Assembly: GCA_012735335.1 (NCBI GenBank)
Contig: JAAYHO010000167.1
Location: forward strand, 1-16,086
Reading direction: 5' to 3'
Origin: Gammaproteobacteria bacterium
Lineage (GTDB): Bacteria > Pseudomonadota > Gammaproteobacteria > Pseudomonadales > Pseudomonadaceae
Length of the DNA stretch: 16,086 bases
Both the position numbers and the translations under genes were made by a program. Under the pieces are notes generated by a model that saw only the letters and a program-made list of their open reading frames with translations, had not been told where the DNA came from and ran no database searches. Below are positions 10,901 through 16,086 of the stretch, one piece after another. Each line of letters begins with the position of its first letter. The first letter of the stretch is position 1.

Positions 10901-11992
10901 CCGGCCGGCGCGGGCAACCTCGTCCAGCTTCCCGGCCTGGCCCAGCACCGAGCCCATCACCCCGGCGAACTCGTCCAGCCCGGCCTGCAGATAGTGCTGT
11001 CCCGCCACCGCGCGGATACCCCGCATGCCGAACTCGCTGGACAGCACCGGCAGACCATTGGCCCAATAATCCAGCACCTTGACATTCGATCCGCTGCCTG
11101 CCGCCATCGGATTCAGTGCCAGCGAGGCGCCGCCCAGCAGGTCGGCCTTGAGCGCATCGGAGACCAGCCCATGCCGATGCACGTTGGCAGGGTAGTCGCC
11201 CGGCGCAAGACAGCGGCCGATGATGTCGAACTCCACCTGCGGCAACTGCACCGCCAGCTCGCCGACAATGAACTGTGCAGCCTGCCTGTTGGGTGGGTGG
11301 CCGCTGCCCATGAACACCGCCCGCGGGCGGCTGCCGGGCACCACCGGCGGGGCCTTGCCGGCAGTCAGCGGCGACATGCCATTGGGCACATACAGGGCGT
11401 CGAAGGCGGCACCCGGAGCCATCTCGCGGAACGCCGTCAGGTCCTCGGCATTGCAGTACAGCACCAGATCGGCAATCTCCAGCATGCGCAGTTCCGACTG
11501 GCGGATCAGCTCATGCAACGGCTCCGAGCGCGGCGCCGGGTGCAGCTGACGGTACAGCTGCGTCTCGCAATTATAGGCGTTGTACAGTCGCGGCTTGTCA
11601 TCCAGACCGGCGAACAGGTCGTAACCGGCGGTTGCCGGAAAGTCATGGATAATCACATCCGCCTGCTCATATTCCTGCAGATAGGCCTGATGCAGCCCGG
11701 TCGGCAGCCCGGCACAGGCCGCAATGACAGGCCCGGACAGGTCGCCACCACTGCCCAGCGCCTCGAGTCTGGCGTACTCACTGGCAAAATGTGCGTCCTT
11801 GGGAATGCGCCGCTCGACAAAGTTGAGCCCATGGTTGATCCGCTGCTCCTCGACACCGACATGCGACGATGTCAGCAGCGTGACCTGATGCCAACGGCTC
11901 AGCGCCCGATAGAAGTGGAACAGCCGCGACTCACCACCATTGCTCGGTGGCACGAACGCCGGGAAGAAACACAAAGCCAGTATTTTCTTCAT
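7913..11992 (-). CDS. Three-unit GT-B glycosyltransferase (O-antigen polymerising enzyme candidate)
   Basis: A 1359-residue cytoplasmic protein made of three consecutive GT4-like units. Unit 1 (about 1-392) begins MKKILALCFFPAFVPPSNGG and has NPMAAGSGSNVKVLDYWANG at 294-313. Unit 2 (about 395-786) has the GGGGTRTRG loop (412-420) and NPMLSGSGSNVKLADYIGNG at 690-709. Unit 3 (about 788-1359) has the APALGGAEVN loop (800-809), LVLGRKAGAKGYQ (1177-1189) and a classic EX7E, ESFGIVLLE (1252-1260). A beta-rich segment of about 110 residues (905-1015) is inserted into the N-terminal half of unit 3. Units 1 and 2 carry Asp where the second Glu of EX7E is usual. The ATG overlaps the methyltransferase stop (ATGA), and the stop overlaps the YfhO-like start. 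By analogy with WbdA and with the WbpX/Y/Z set, it may build most of the O-antigen repeat. Which linkages are made is unknown. Confidence 0.85.
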   Translation of the reverse strand: MKKILALCFFPAFVPPSNGGESRLFHFYRALSRWHQVTLLTSSHVGVEEQRINHGLNFVERRIPKDAHFASEYARLEALGSGGDLSGPVIAACAGLPTGLHQAYLQEYEQADVIIHDFPATAGYDLFAGLDDKPRLYNAYNCETQLYRQLHPAPRSEPLHELIRQSELRMLEIADLVLYCNAEDLTAFREMAPGAAFDALYVPNGMSPLTAGKAPPVVPGSRPRAVFMGSGHPPNRQAAQFIVGELAVQLPQVEFDIIGRCLAPGDYPANVHRHGLVSDALKADLLGGASLALNPMAAGSGSNVKVLDYWANGLPVLSSEFGMRGIRAVAGQHYLQAGLDEFAGVMGSVLGQAGKLDEVARAGRALALEGYTWEAIAGQAAQAIDAAVGVRGGMAQRCVLALNDYDSFAGIGGGGTRTRGLYAAVSERFPVVFLSYAGDGRLQVRRVAENILVITVPRTREHDAELLSVNARYHVAADDIIAGRHCTGNPWLTAIYRVLRQRARCIVVEHCYMVPLPAAWGDRFVHSSQNNETQLKQRLLGGHPLREALLEDVQRLERFAVEHSALTVAVSGEDAGSLVRGKRAAGPVLVVRNGAAVPAQGEAVEQLRADLQGRMGERSVVFLGSAHMPNIEAARFIAEQLAGECGDVQFHVLGSVSDAITRAPRNLRCWGVVDDETKSALMQSCALAINPMLSGSGSNVKLADYIGNGLYVVTTEFGQRGYPESVQAHLEVVQLKDFAAALRRALDQPQLFSAQARAARMALFQRELSMQGLAGRFVEILQGLELRRKRVLYVAYRYVAPALGGAEVNIEKFVSALGHSGHFDVDVVAPEVSSLHNHWRFAENHAFDAGLGVPVDIPNVRFARFPADEPDQAHRLLQLREAWQAQAGFERAVSDRLRSSYTGSGLSWGWGDPEGQAPHVRRWAFTECGLYLQQPARVQISGYAPDEMVISALACGEVAGGPREVNGRFELELELAAGELLLTSSALQQQVDPRPLGFQLLGLSVQGEAVDLAVPLLFQQHLAELPAPSSFAVLDGAAQLSRAARGVRLTDTRGPWSSALDGFLADHLADYDLVIAHNNVFRPAVVAMAQARQQAVPSILIPHAHLDDNFYHFPDWLQSTRDAGLVLAAPRAAADFLAGKGCNVRYLPAGCDATESFTEQDVAAFRQVFPSNRPFVLVLGRKAGAKGYQRVIEAVEQLNREGQDLQLVLIGPDDDGLPVDSEHACYLGRQPREVVRGALLACELLCNMSSSESFGIVLLEAWLAGKAVIANRHCAAFHDMAVDRHNALLVTPAELTEALRSLLADPELALRLAANGRQQVERFDWATVAAEFVAICAQLTDTAADAPAVTVGSFESDRR

Positions 11993-13311
11993 TTACGCTC
12001 AACATAATCATGAAAATGTGCCTCCAGCGGGGTGCGCTGCTGTGCATGCACCGCATCCGCGCGCGGCGCGGCCAGCCAGCAACGATCCCCAGCCCCGGAC
12101 TGCTCCGCCACCGGCAGACTGTCAGACAGCTGACTGCGCAGATACAGCCGCCGGCAGAACACGCTCAACCGCGGCGAACGTGCCAGCACGGCAAGCACCA
12201 GCTGCCTGAGCCGCTGCGATCGTCGTACCTGCGCGCCGGCACGCCTGACCAGTCGCCGGCCAAAACCGCGGGCGCCGATCACCCAGCGTTGCCCCCGGTC
12301 GGCAAACGGCAGCCGCAGCGCTGACCCGCCGCCCCCGGATAGGGCGCGGACCCTCGCCAGCAGTGCGCTGCCACGCCCGCGCAGACCGTACTGGCGCAGC
12401 AGACGCCGCTGCAGCCCCAGCCAGCGAAACGGCAGCTTCAGCAGCCAGCCGAAACTGTGGGTGATACCGACCAGCTGCTGCTGATGACGCTGCACCTCGG
12501 CCTCGGCCTGCGCCAGCCGCTGCGTCAGCTGCTCAAACTGCCCGGCCAGCTGCTGATAGCGGCGCTGGTGCTGGCCATCATACTCGCTGCAGGCCTGCTC
12601 CAGGCCGCGCCCCCGTGGCCTGTCCAGCAACTGGTCGAGCTCAGCCAGCCCCTCCCCCGCCTTGCGCGCAATCACCGCATAATCGGGACTGACCGCCAGC
12701 AGCACACTGCCCAGCAGCGGATCATCCCCCGGCTGCAGCCGCTCAGCCTCCTGCAGCCGCCACAGCCAGCTGCGCTCGAAGCCGACAAACTCCGGCACGA
12801 ACTGCAGCAGCCGCGGCGGCAGCGGCCGCTCGTGACTCGGGTCCAGATAAAAGGTATGCGCCCCCACCGACAGGTTCTCCGGGTTGGGCGTCTCCATGAT
12901 CAGCAGCCCGCCGGGCAGCAGCACCCGGTGCGCTTCAGCCGCCAGCTGCTGCACCAGGGCAAAGGGAACATGCTCGACCACATGGAAGGCACTGATCAAC
13001 GCCAGCGAGTTGTCCGGCTGGGTGGCCAGCCACGCCAGCCCGTCACCCTGCTCCACCGACAGCTGCGCTGCCCGGCATGCCTCCAGCATACCGGCATCCA
13101 GATCCACCCCGTGGCCCTGGATACCGACGGACTGCAACAGCTGCAACCACTCGCCACGGCCACAACCCACATCCAGTGCCCGCGCCTCCGGGTAGCGGGC
13201 AGACAGATACTCCAGCAGCGGCCGATAGACCGCCAGCCGGCTCAGTACCAGCTCGCGGGAGCCGCGCTCGCGGTCCTCGAAGGCGCGATAGAAACCCTCA
13301 GCGTCACTCAC
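11989..13311 (-). CDS. SAM methyltransferase with coiled coil, probable O-antigen chain terminator
   Basis: A 440-residue protein. The class I SAM-dependent methyltransferase domain (about 1-215) shows motif I ALDVGCGRGEW (45-55), GVDLDAGML (68-76) and ISAFHVVEHV (106-115), then METPNPENLSVGAHTFYLDP (139-158), a segment typical of methyltransferases in O-antigen loci. A heptad-like coiled coil rich in Gln, Leu and Arg follows (about 245-282). Next comes a strongly basic, partly amphipathic tail (about 290-395) that could lie on the membrane. Lying between wzt and the polymerase candidate, it resembles WbdD-type terminators, which cap the non-reducing end and measure chain length through a coiled coil. 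No kinase domain is seen, unlike WbdD of E. coli O9a. The start is GTG, overlapping the wzt stop by eight bases. Capping is inferred from context; the methylated position is unknown. Confidence 0.82.
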   Translation of the reverse strand: MSDAEGFYRAFEDRERGSRELVLSRLAVYRPLLEYLSARYPEARALDVGCGRGEWLQLLQSVGIQGHGVDLDAGMLEACRAAQLSVEQGDGLAWLATQPDNSLALISAFHVVEHVPFALVQQLAAEAHRVLLPGGLLIMETPNPENLSVGAHTFYLDPSHERPLPPRLLQFVPEFVGFERSWLWRLQEAERLQPGDDPLLGSVLLAVSPDYAVIARKAGEGLAELDQLLDRPRGRGLEQACSEYDGQHQRRYQQLAGQFEQLTQRLAQAEAEVQRHQQQLVGITHSFGWLLKLPFRWLGLQRRLLRQYGLRGRGSALLARVRALSGGGGSALRLPFADRGQRWVIGARGFGRRLVRRAGAQVRRSQRLRQLVLAVLARSPRLSVFCRRLYLRSQLSDSLPVAEQSGAGDRCWLAAPRADAVHAQQRTPLEAHFHDYVERK

Positions 13312-14518
13312 AGGTCATCACCGTTTCCAGCCAGTTGCAGCCCTGAAACACCGGCAGCCCCACATTGACCACCTCAAACAGCAACGCCCGGTCGCGCCAC
13401 TCATAGTTGTTTTCCACATGCGAATCACCCGAATGCAGGGCTGTCACCACCGAGTAGGAACCCTCGCCGAGATTGGCCCTGAAACGGATCGCGAAAAGGT
13501 ACAGCCGGCCCGGCTCGGGATGTGCCAGCACCCGGTCGCAGTGGTAGCTGTTGGTGCCGAACATGGTCTGACCGAACCGGTCACGGATGGCAAACCCCAG
13601 CACCAGACTGTCCACTGCCTGATGTACCCGCACACCAAGCACCAGGCTCACCTCCTGCCCGACGCGCAGCTGCTCGACCGGCTCACCGGCCGCATCCAGC
13701 AAGGCAATGGACTCCACCCGCGCCTCACCACTGCCGGAGGAGGTCTGCGCCTTGCCATCATCGGCATGGCTGACCTGCAAGGTGCTGCTCTCCTTCTCGG
13801 CAATCAGCGCATTGTAGTAGTCCATCACCTCTTCCGGGTCGCCGTCCCTGAGCACCTGCCCGCCGTCGAGCAGGATGGCACGGTTGCACAGTACCTGGAT
13901 CGCCGCCCGGTCATGGGACACGATCAGCAGACTGGTACCCTGCTGCTGAAACTCGCGAATACGGGCAAAGCTCTTGTGCTGGAAGTAGGTATCACCCACC
14001 GAGAGCGCCTCATCCACAATCAGTATCTGCGGGCGCCAGGCAGTGGCCACGGCAAAGGCCACACGTACCTGCATGCCACTGGAATAGACCCGCACCGGCT
14101 CATCGAACCAGGCACCGATCTCGGCAAACTGTTCGATATCGTCAATCGCCAGATCCACATCCCGCTGCTCGAAGCCCATCAGCGAGGCGGCGTGGTAGAC
14201 ATTCTGCCGACCGCTCAGTTCGGGATTGAAGCCCATGCCCAGCTCGAGAATCGCCGACACCCGGCCATTGACCCTGACCCGCCCGCGGGTTGGCACCAGG
14301 GTGCCGGTGATGATCTTCAGCAGGGTACTCTTGCCGGCGCCATTCTGGCCGACGATGCCAACCGCCTCGCCCGGCCCCACGGCAAAACTCACCCCGCGCA
14401 GCACCTCGCTCTGCGATACCGGTCGGAACGGCAGACCGAACCAGCTGGCGACCCGTCGCCAGCCAGAGGCATAACTGCTGAAGGATTTGTGAATATCATC
14501 AGCTGCCAGCAGACTCAT
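13304..14518 (-). CDS. wzt: Wzt: O-antigen ABC exporter ATPase with C-terminal glycan-binding domain
   Basis: ATP-binding subunit of the ABC exporter that carries lipid-linked O-antigen across the inner membrane, 404 residues. The nucleotide-binding domain (about 1-240) has Walker A GQNGAGKST (57-65), the signature YSSGMQ (145-150), Walker B ILIVDEA (165-171) and the H-loop His202 in VSHD. LELGMGFNPELSGRQN (91-106) is typical of the polysaccharide-export subfamily. A linker (about 240-262) leads to a beta-rich C-terminal domain (about 265-404; FAIRDRFGQTMFGTNSY inside). In Wzt proteins with this extension, that domain binds the modified chain end, so export depends on capping. Here the presumed capping methyltransferase is the next gene. 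The ATG overlaps the wzm stop (ATGA). Confident. Confidence 0.95.
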   Translation of the reverse strand: MSLLAADDIHKSFSSYASGWRRVASWFGLPFRPVSQSEVLRGVSFAVGPGEAVGIVGQNGAGKSTLLKIITGTLVPTRGRVRVNGRVSAILELGMGFNPELSGRQNVYHAASLMGFEQRDVDLAIDDIEQFAEIGAWFDEPVRVYSSGMQVRVAFAVATAWRPQILIVDEALSVGDTYFQHKSFARIREFQQQGTSLLIVSHDRAAIQVLCNRAILLDGGQVLRDGDPEEVMDYYNALIAEKESSTLQVSHADDGKAQTSSGSGEARVESIALLDAAGEPVEQLRVGQEVSLVLGVRVHQAVDSLVLGFAIRDRFGQTMFGTNSYHCDRVLAHPEPGRLYLFAIRFRANLGEGSYSVVTALHSGDSHVENNYEWRDRALLFEVVNVGLPVFQGCNWLETVMTCE

Positions 14519-15306
14519 AGCTCATCCACCATTTCCGCATTGGCCCGGCGCACCATCCACCAGCCCAGTGCACACAAGGCCAGGGCAAACACCCCCAGCC
14601 CCAGCAGCGGCATGAGTGCCGGCGCCTGCTGGTAGGCCAGTACATCCTGATAACCGCGCACCAGCGGGTACAACGGATTGAGCTGCAGCCAGTGGCGCAG
14701 ATGTTCAGGAATGATCACCGCCGGATAGATGATCGGGGTGAACCAGAACAGACACTGCATGACGATGGTGACCACCTGTGCGGTATCGCGCATGAACACA
14801 TTGAGCACCGCCACGATCAGCCCCAGCCCCAGTGCCAGCAGCAGCAGCGCCATCAACAGCGGCAGCCACAGCAGCGCAGCCGTTGGCCGATGCCCCAGCA
14901 GCACAAAGATCAGCACGATTGCCAGCAGCAGCAGCAGGTTGTTGATCAGCGCCGTACCCACCGCGATCAGCGGCAGGCAGGTCTTGGGTACCAGCATCTT
15001 TTTCAGCAGATTGGCATTGCCGACAAACAGATTGAGGCAGCGCATCAGCACATCATTGAACAGTGACCAGGCCAGCATGCCCGAGGTCAGGTAGATGGCA
15101 TAGGCATACTGGCTGCTGACCCCCTCCAGCCGCGAGCGCAGTACCGCTGACAGCACAAAGGCATAGATGCTGACCATCACCAGCGGCTGTATCAGCATCC
15201 ACAAACCGCCCAGGCGGCTGCGGGCAAAGGGGTTCAGCAGCTCGTTACGTATCGACGAGACAATGAAATAACGATAACCAATGACACTCCGCAACCCACC
15301 AGCCAT
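14515..15306 (-). CDS. wzm: Wzm: O-antigen ABC exporter permease
   Basis: Membrane subunit of the ABC-2 type polysaccharide exporter, 263 residues from the chosen ATG at 15306. Six hydrophobic segments lie at about 35-58, 70-88, 112-137, 145-170, 178-200 and 231-252. Family features include an amphipathic N-terminus with the basic RSRLGGLWML stretch, FMRDTAQVV (171-179), WFTPIIYP (188-195) and LNPLYPLVRGYQDVL (209-223). A TTG ten codons upstream would extend the frame, but the ATG has AGGGG seven bases before it and gives the normal N-terminus. It works with Wzt, whose gene overlaps its stop. It appears to be the first gene of the long coupled block, after a 63-bp gap. Confidence 0.94.
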   Translation of the reverse strand: MAGGLRSVIGYRYFIVSSIRNELLNPFARSRLGGLWMLIQPLVMVSIYAFVLSAVLRSRLEGVSSQYAYAIYLTSGMLAWSLFNDVLMRCLNLFVGNANLLKKMLVPKTCLPLIAVGTALINNLLLLLAIVLIFVLLGHRPTAALLWLPLLMALLLLALGLGLIVAVLNVFMRDTAQVVTIVMQCLFWFTPIIYPAVIIPEHLRHWLQLNPLYPLVRGYQDVLAYQQAPALMPLLGLGVFALALCALGWWMVRRANAEMVDEL

Positions 15307-15313
15307 GCACCCG

Positions 15314-15318
15314 CCCCT
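15314..15318 (-). promoter_or_regulatory. Ribosome-binding site of wzm
   Basis: AGGGG on the minus strand, seven bases before the ATG at 15306. It supports this start over the TTG at 15336. Confidence 0.6.
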
Positions 15319-15343
15319 GCTCTGCTTCAACCGCAAGGGCGCA

Positions 15344-15352
15344 AGTCTAGCA
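15344..15352 (-). promoter_or_regulatory. Possible extended -10 element upstream of wzm
   Basis: TGCTAGACT on the minus strand fits an extended -10 (TGn followed by TAGACT, four of six matches to TATAAT). No clear -35 hexamer is seen at the usual distance. It lies in the 63-bp gap between the DUF6447-like gene and wzm, where an operon promoter would be expected. Weak. Confidence 0.22.
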
Positions 15353-15369
15353 TAGCCACCAGCGACCGG

Positions 15370-15807
15370 TTACTGCGTCTTGAGCGGGCTCAGGCCCTGG
15401 AGTTCATCGGCCAGTACCCGGGCATAACTGAGCCGCGCCATCTGGGCAACGCTCTGCTCGTTGTTCAGGCGCTCCATTTCCTGCTCGGCAAAACGGATAT
15501 TGACCAGCTGCGCCCGCCCGGCATCGGAGAAGTCCTCAAGCCGGTAACGCTCACCATCAATGGTCACCACATCCTTCTTGCGGTTGGCCGCGGCCTTCTT
15601 TTCCGGCAGCTGGCCGGCCAGGGCCTTGACATAGGCGACCCGCGCGGTTTCAACCAGCGCCCGACGGTTCTTCAGCAGCAGGGTCTGGTTATCGACAAAC
15701 CGCAGATTGCCCAGTTGCGCCCGACCATTGTCGCTCAGGTCAGCCAGGTTGTAGTGTTTGCCGTCCACGGTGACGGTGTCGGGCAGTTTTGCTTGTTCAG
15801 ATGCCAT
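15370..15807 (-). CDS. DUF6447-like protein, two tandem repeats
   Basis: Small protein of 145 residues with no assigned biochemical function. It consists of two homologous units, about 11-65 and 80-135. Both start VT(V/I)DG..Y.L.D.SD.GRAQL.N.RF and end in a helical part with AR...Y...L; about 25 of 55 aligned positions are identical by eye. Between them is a lysine-rich linker (about 69-79). No signal peptide or membrane segment is present, so it is probably cytoplasmic. The unit resembles the DUF6447 family as remembered. The chosen ATG at 15807 has GGAG eight bases upstream. The same frame stays open to the right window edge, so a longer protein cannot be excluded. It lies 63 bases before wzm; a structural or regulatory role in polysaccharide export is only a guess. 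Confidence 0.7.
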   Translation of the reverse strand: MASEQAKLPDTVTVDGKHYNLADLSDNGRAQLGNLRFVDNQTLLLKNRRALVETARVAYVKALAGQLPEKKAAANRKKDVVTIDGERYRLEDFSDAGRAQLVNIRFAEQEMERLNNEQSVAQMARLSYARVLADELQGLSPLKTQ

Positions 15808-16086
15808 CAGCACAGCTCCAGCCAGAAAAATCCAGATCCACACCCGGCCCCGCTGCACGGCGCCGGCAATAAGCCCGGCAGCATAACACAGCTCAGCGGC
15901 GGAAGCCGAGAGCCGGACATCCCTCGGTGCGCCCTGCAGGCTGGCATAGGTGCTGGCGCCCAGGCTGTTGAGGCGCTGCATATCCACGCAGTGCAGCCCA
16001 CTGAGCGGCACCGGCTGCTGGTCGACCTGCAGTTTGACCTTGAGTGGCCAGGGGATCAGCAGACCGGCAGCGGCCAGTTGGCGGGC
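15808..16086 (-). CDS. SapC-like C-terminal fragment, 5' end beyond the window
   Basis: This stretch is open in the same frame as the DUF6447-like gene and shows coding character at its right end. The first visible residues read ARQLAAAGLLIPWPLKVKLQ, then a segment with PVPLSGLHCVDMQRLNSL. This pattern (a hydrophobic PWPL strand, then a GL..(V/I)(D/N)..RLN.L turn) resembles the C-terminal part of SapC-family proteins; the match is from memory and moderate. Past about 15950 the residues look less SapC-like. No stop separates it from the next gene in this frame. In the neighbouring frame a TGA at 15807-15809 overlaps the ATG of the next gene (TGATG). The true end of this gene is therefore uncertain: an in-frame fusion, a shift at the A5 run (15826-15830), or an earlier degenerate end. 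Confidence 0.38.
15816..15819 (-). promoter_or_regulatory. Ribosome-binding site of the DUF6447-like gene
   Basis: GGAG on the minus strand, eight bases before the ATG at 15807. It supports a separate start for the small repeat protein within the longer open frame. Confidence 0.5.

Noticed and set aside
10415..12007. A 530-codon open frame on the plus strand opposite the triple glycosyltransferase
   Set aside because: It mirrors a well-supported minus-strand gene in high-GC DNA. Its composition (many His, Gln, Arg) and lack of any recognisable motif mark it as an antisense shadow.
15307..15336. TTG start giving ten more residues for Wzm
   Set aside because: The ATG at 15306 has a good ribosome-binding site and yields the usual N-terminus.
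15355..15375. Possible terminator after the DUF6447-like gene
   Set aside because: The sequence after the stop is GC-rich but shows no convincing inverted repeat followed by a T run.

Overview
The window is about 16.1 kb of GC-rich gammaproteobacterial DNA. Every credible gene lies on the minus strand, so transcription runs from the right edge to the left edge. Gene content, codon use and the join to the heptose kinase gene hldE suggest a Pseudomonas or Halopseudomonas-like member of the Pseudomonadaceae. That placement is an inference, because no marker gene is present. The locus looks like a lipopolysaccharide O-antigen island of the ABC-transporter-dependent type, comparable in logic to the common polysaccharide antigen (D-rhamnan) locus of Pseudomonas aeruginosa.

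Reading in the direction of transcription, right edge: an open frame (16086-15808) resembling the C-terminal part of a SapC-family protein runs in phase into a small gene of two tandem DUF6447-like repeats (15807-15370). After a 63-bp gap comes a tightly packed block: wzm (ABC permease), wzt (ATPase with a C-terminal glycan-binding type domain), a SAM methyltransferase with a coiled coil and a basic tail, a 1359-residue protein with three GT-B glycosyltransferase units, a YfhO-like GT-C membrane protein, a GtrB-like polyprenyl-phosphate sugar transferase and a GtrA-like flippase. Most of these genes overlap by 1 to 8 bases (ATGA or similar), so the block is probably one translationally coupled operon.

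A 128-bp gap (4186-4313) with two 8-bp tandem duplications and a GGGGTCAGGTACATTTACG-type motif separates this block from a GT4 glycosyltransferase. A further 91-bp gap precedes gmd and rmd, which make GDP-D-rhamnose from GDP-mannose. Four bases after rmd, hldE begins (ADP-heptose synthesis for the LPS core) and runs off the left edge after its kinase domain.

Working model: Gmd and Rmd supply GDP-D-rhamnose. The GT4 enzyme and the triple glycosyltransferase build a chain on a lipid carrier in the cytoplasm. The methyltransferase caps and sizes the chain, Wzt recognises the cap, and Wzm exports the chain. GtrB, GtrA and the YfhO-like protein then add a side sugar on the periplasmic face. The enzymes for GDP-mannose and for chain initiation are not in this window. 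The most unusual parts are the three-unit glycosyltransferase, the Gtr-type branch module inside an ABC-exported O-antigen operon, and the tandem DUF6447 gene joined in frame to a SapC-like reading frame.
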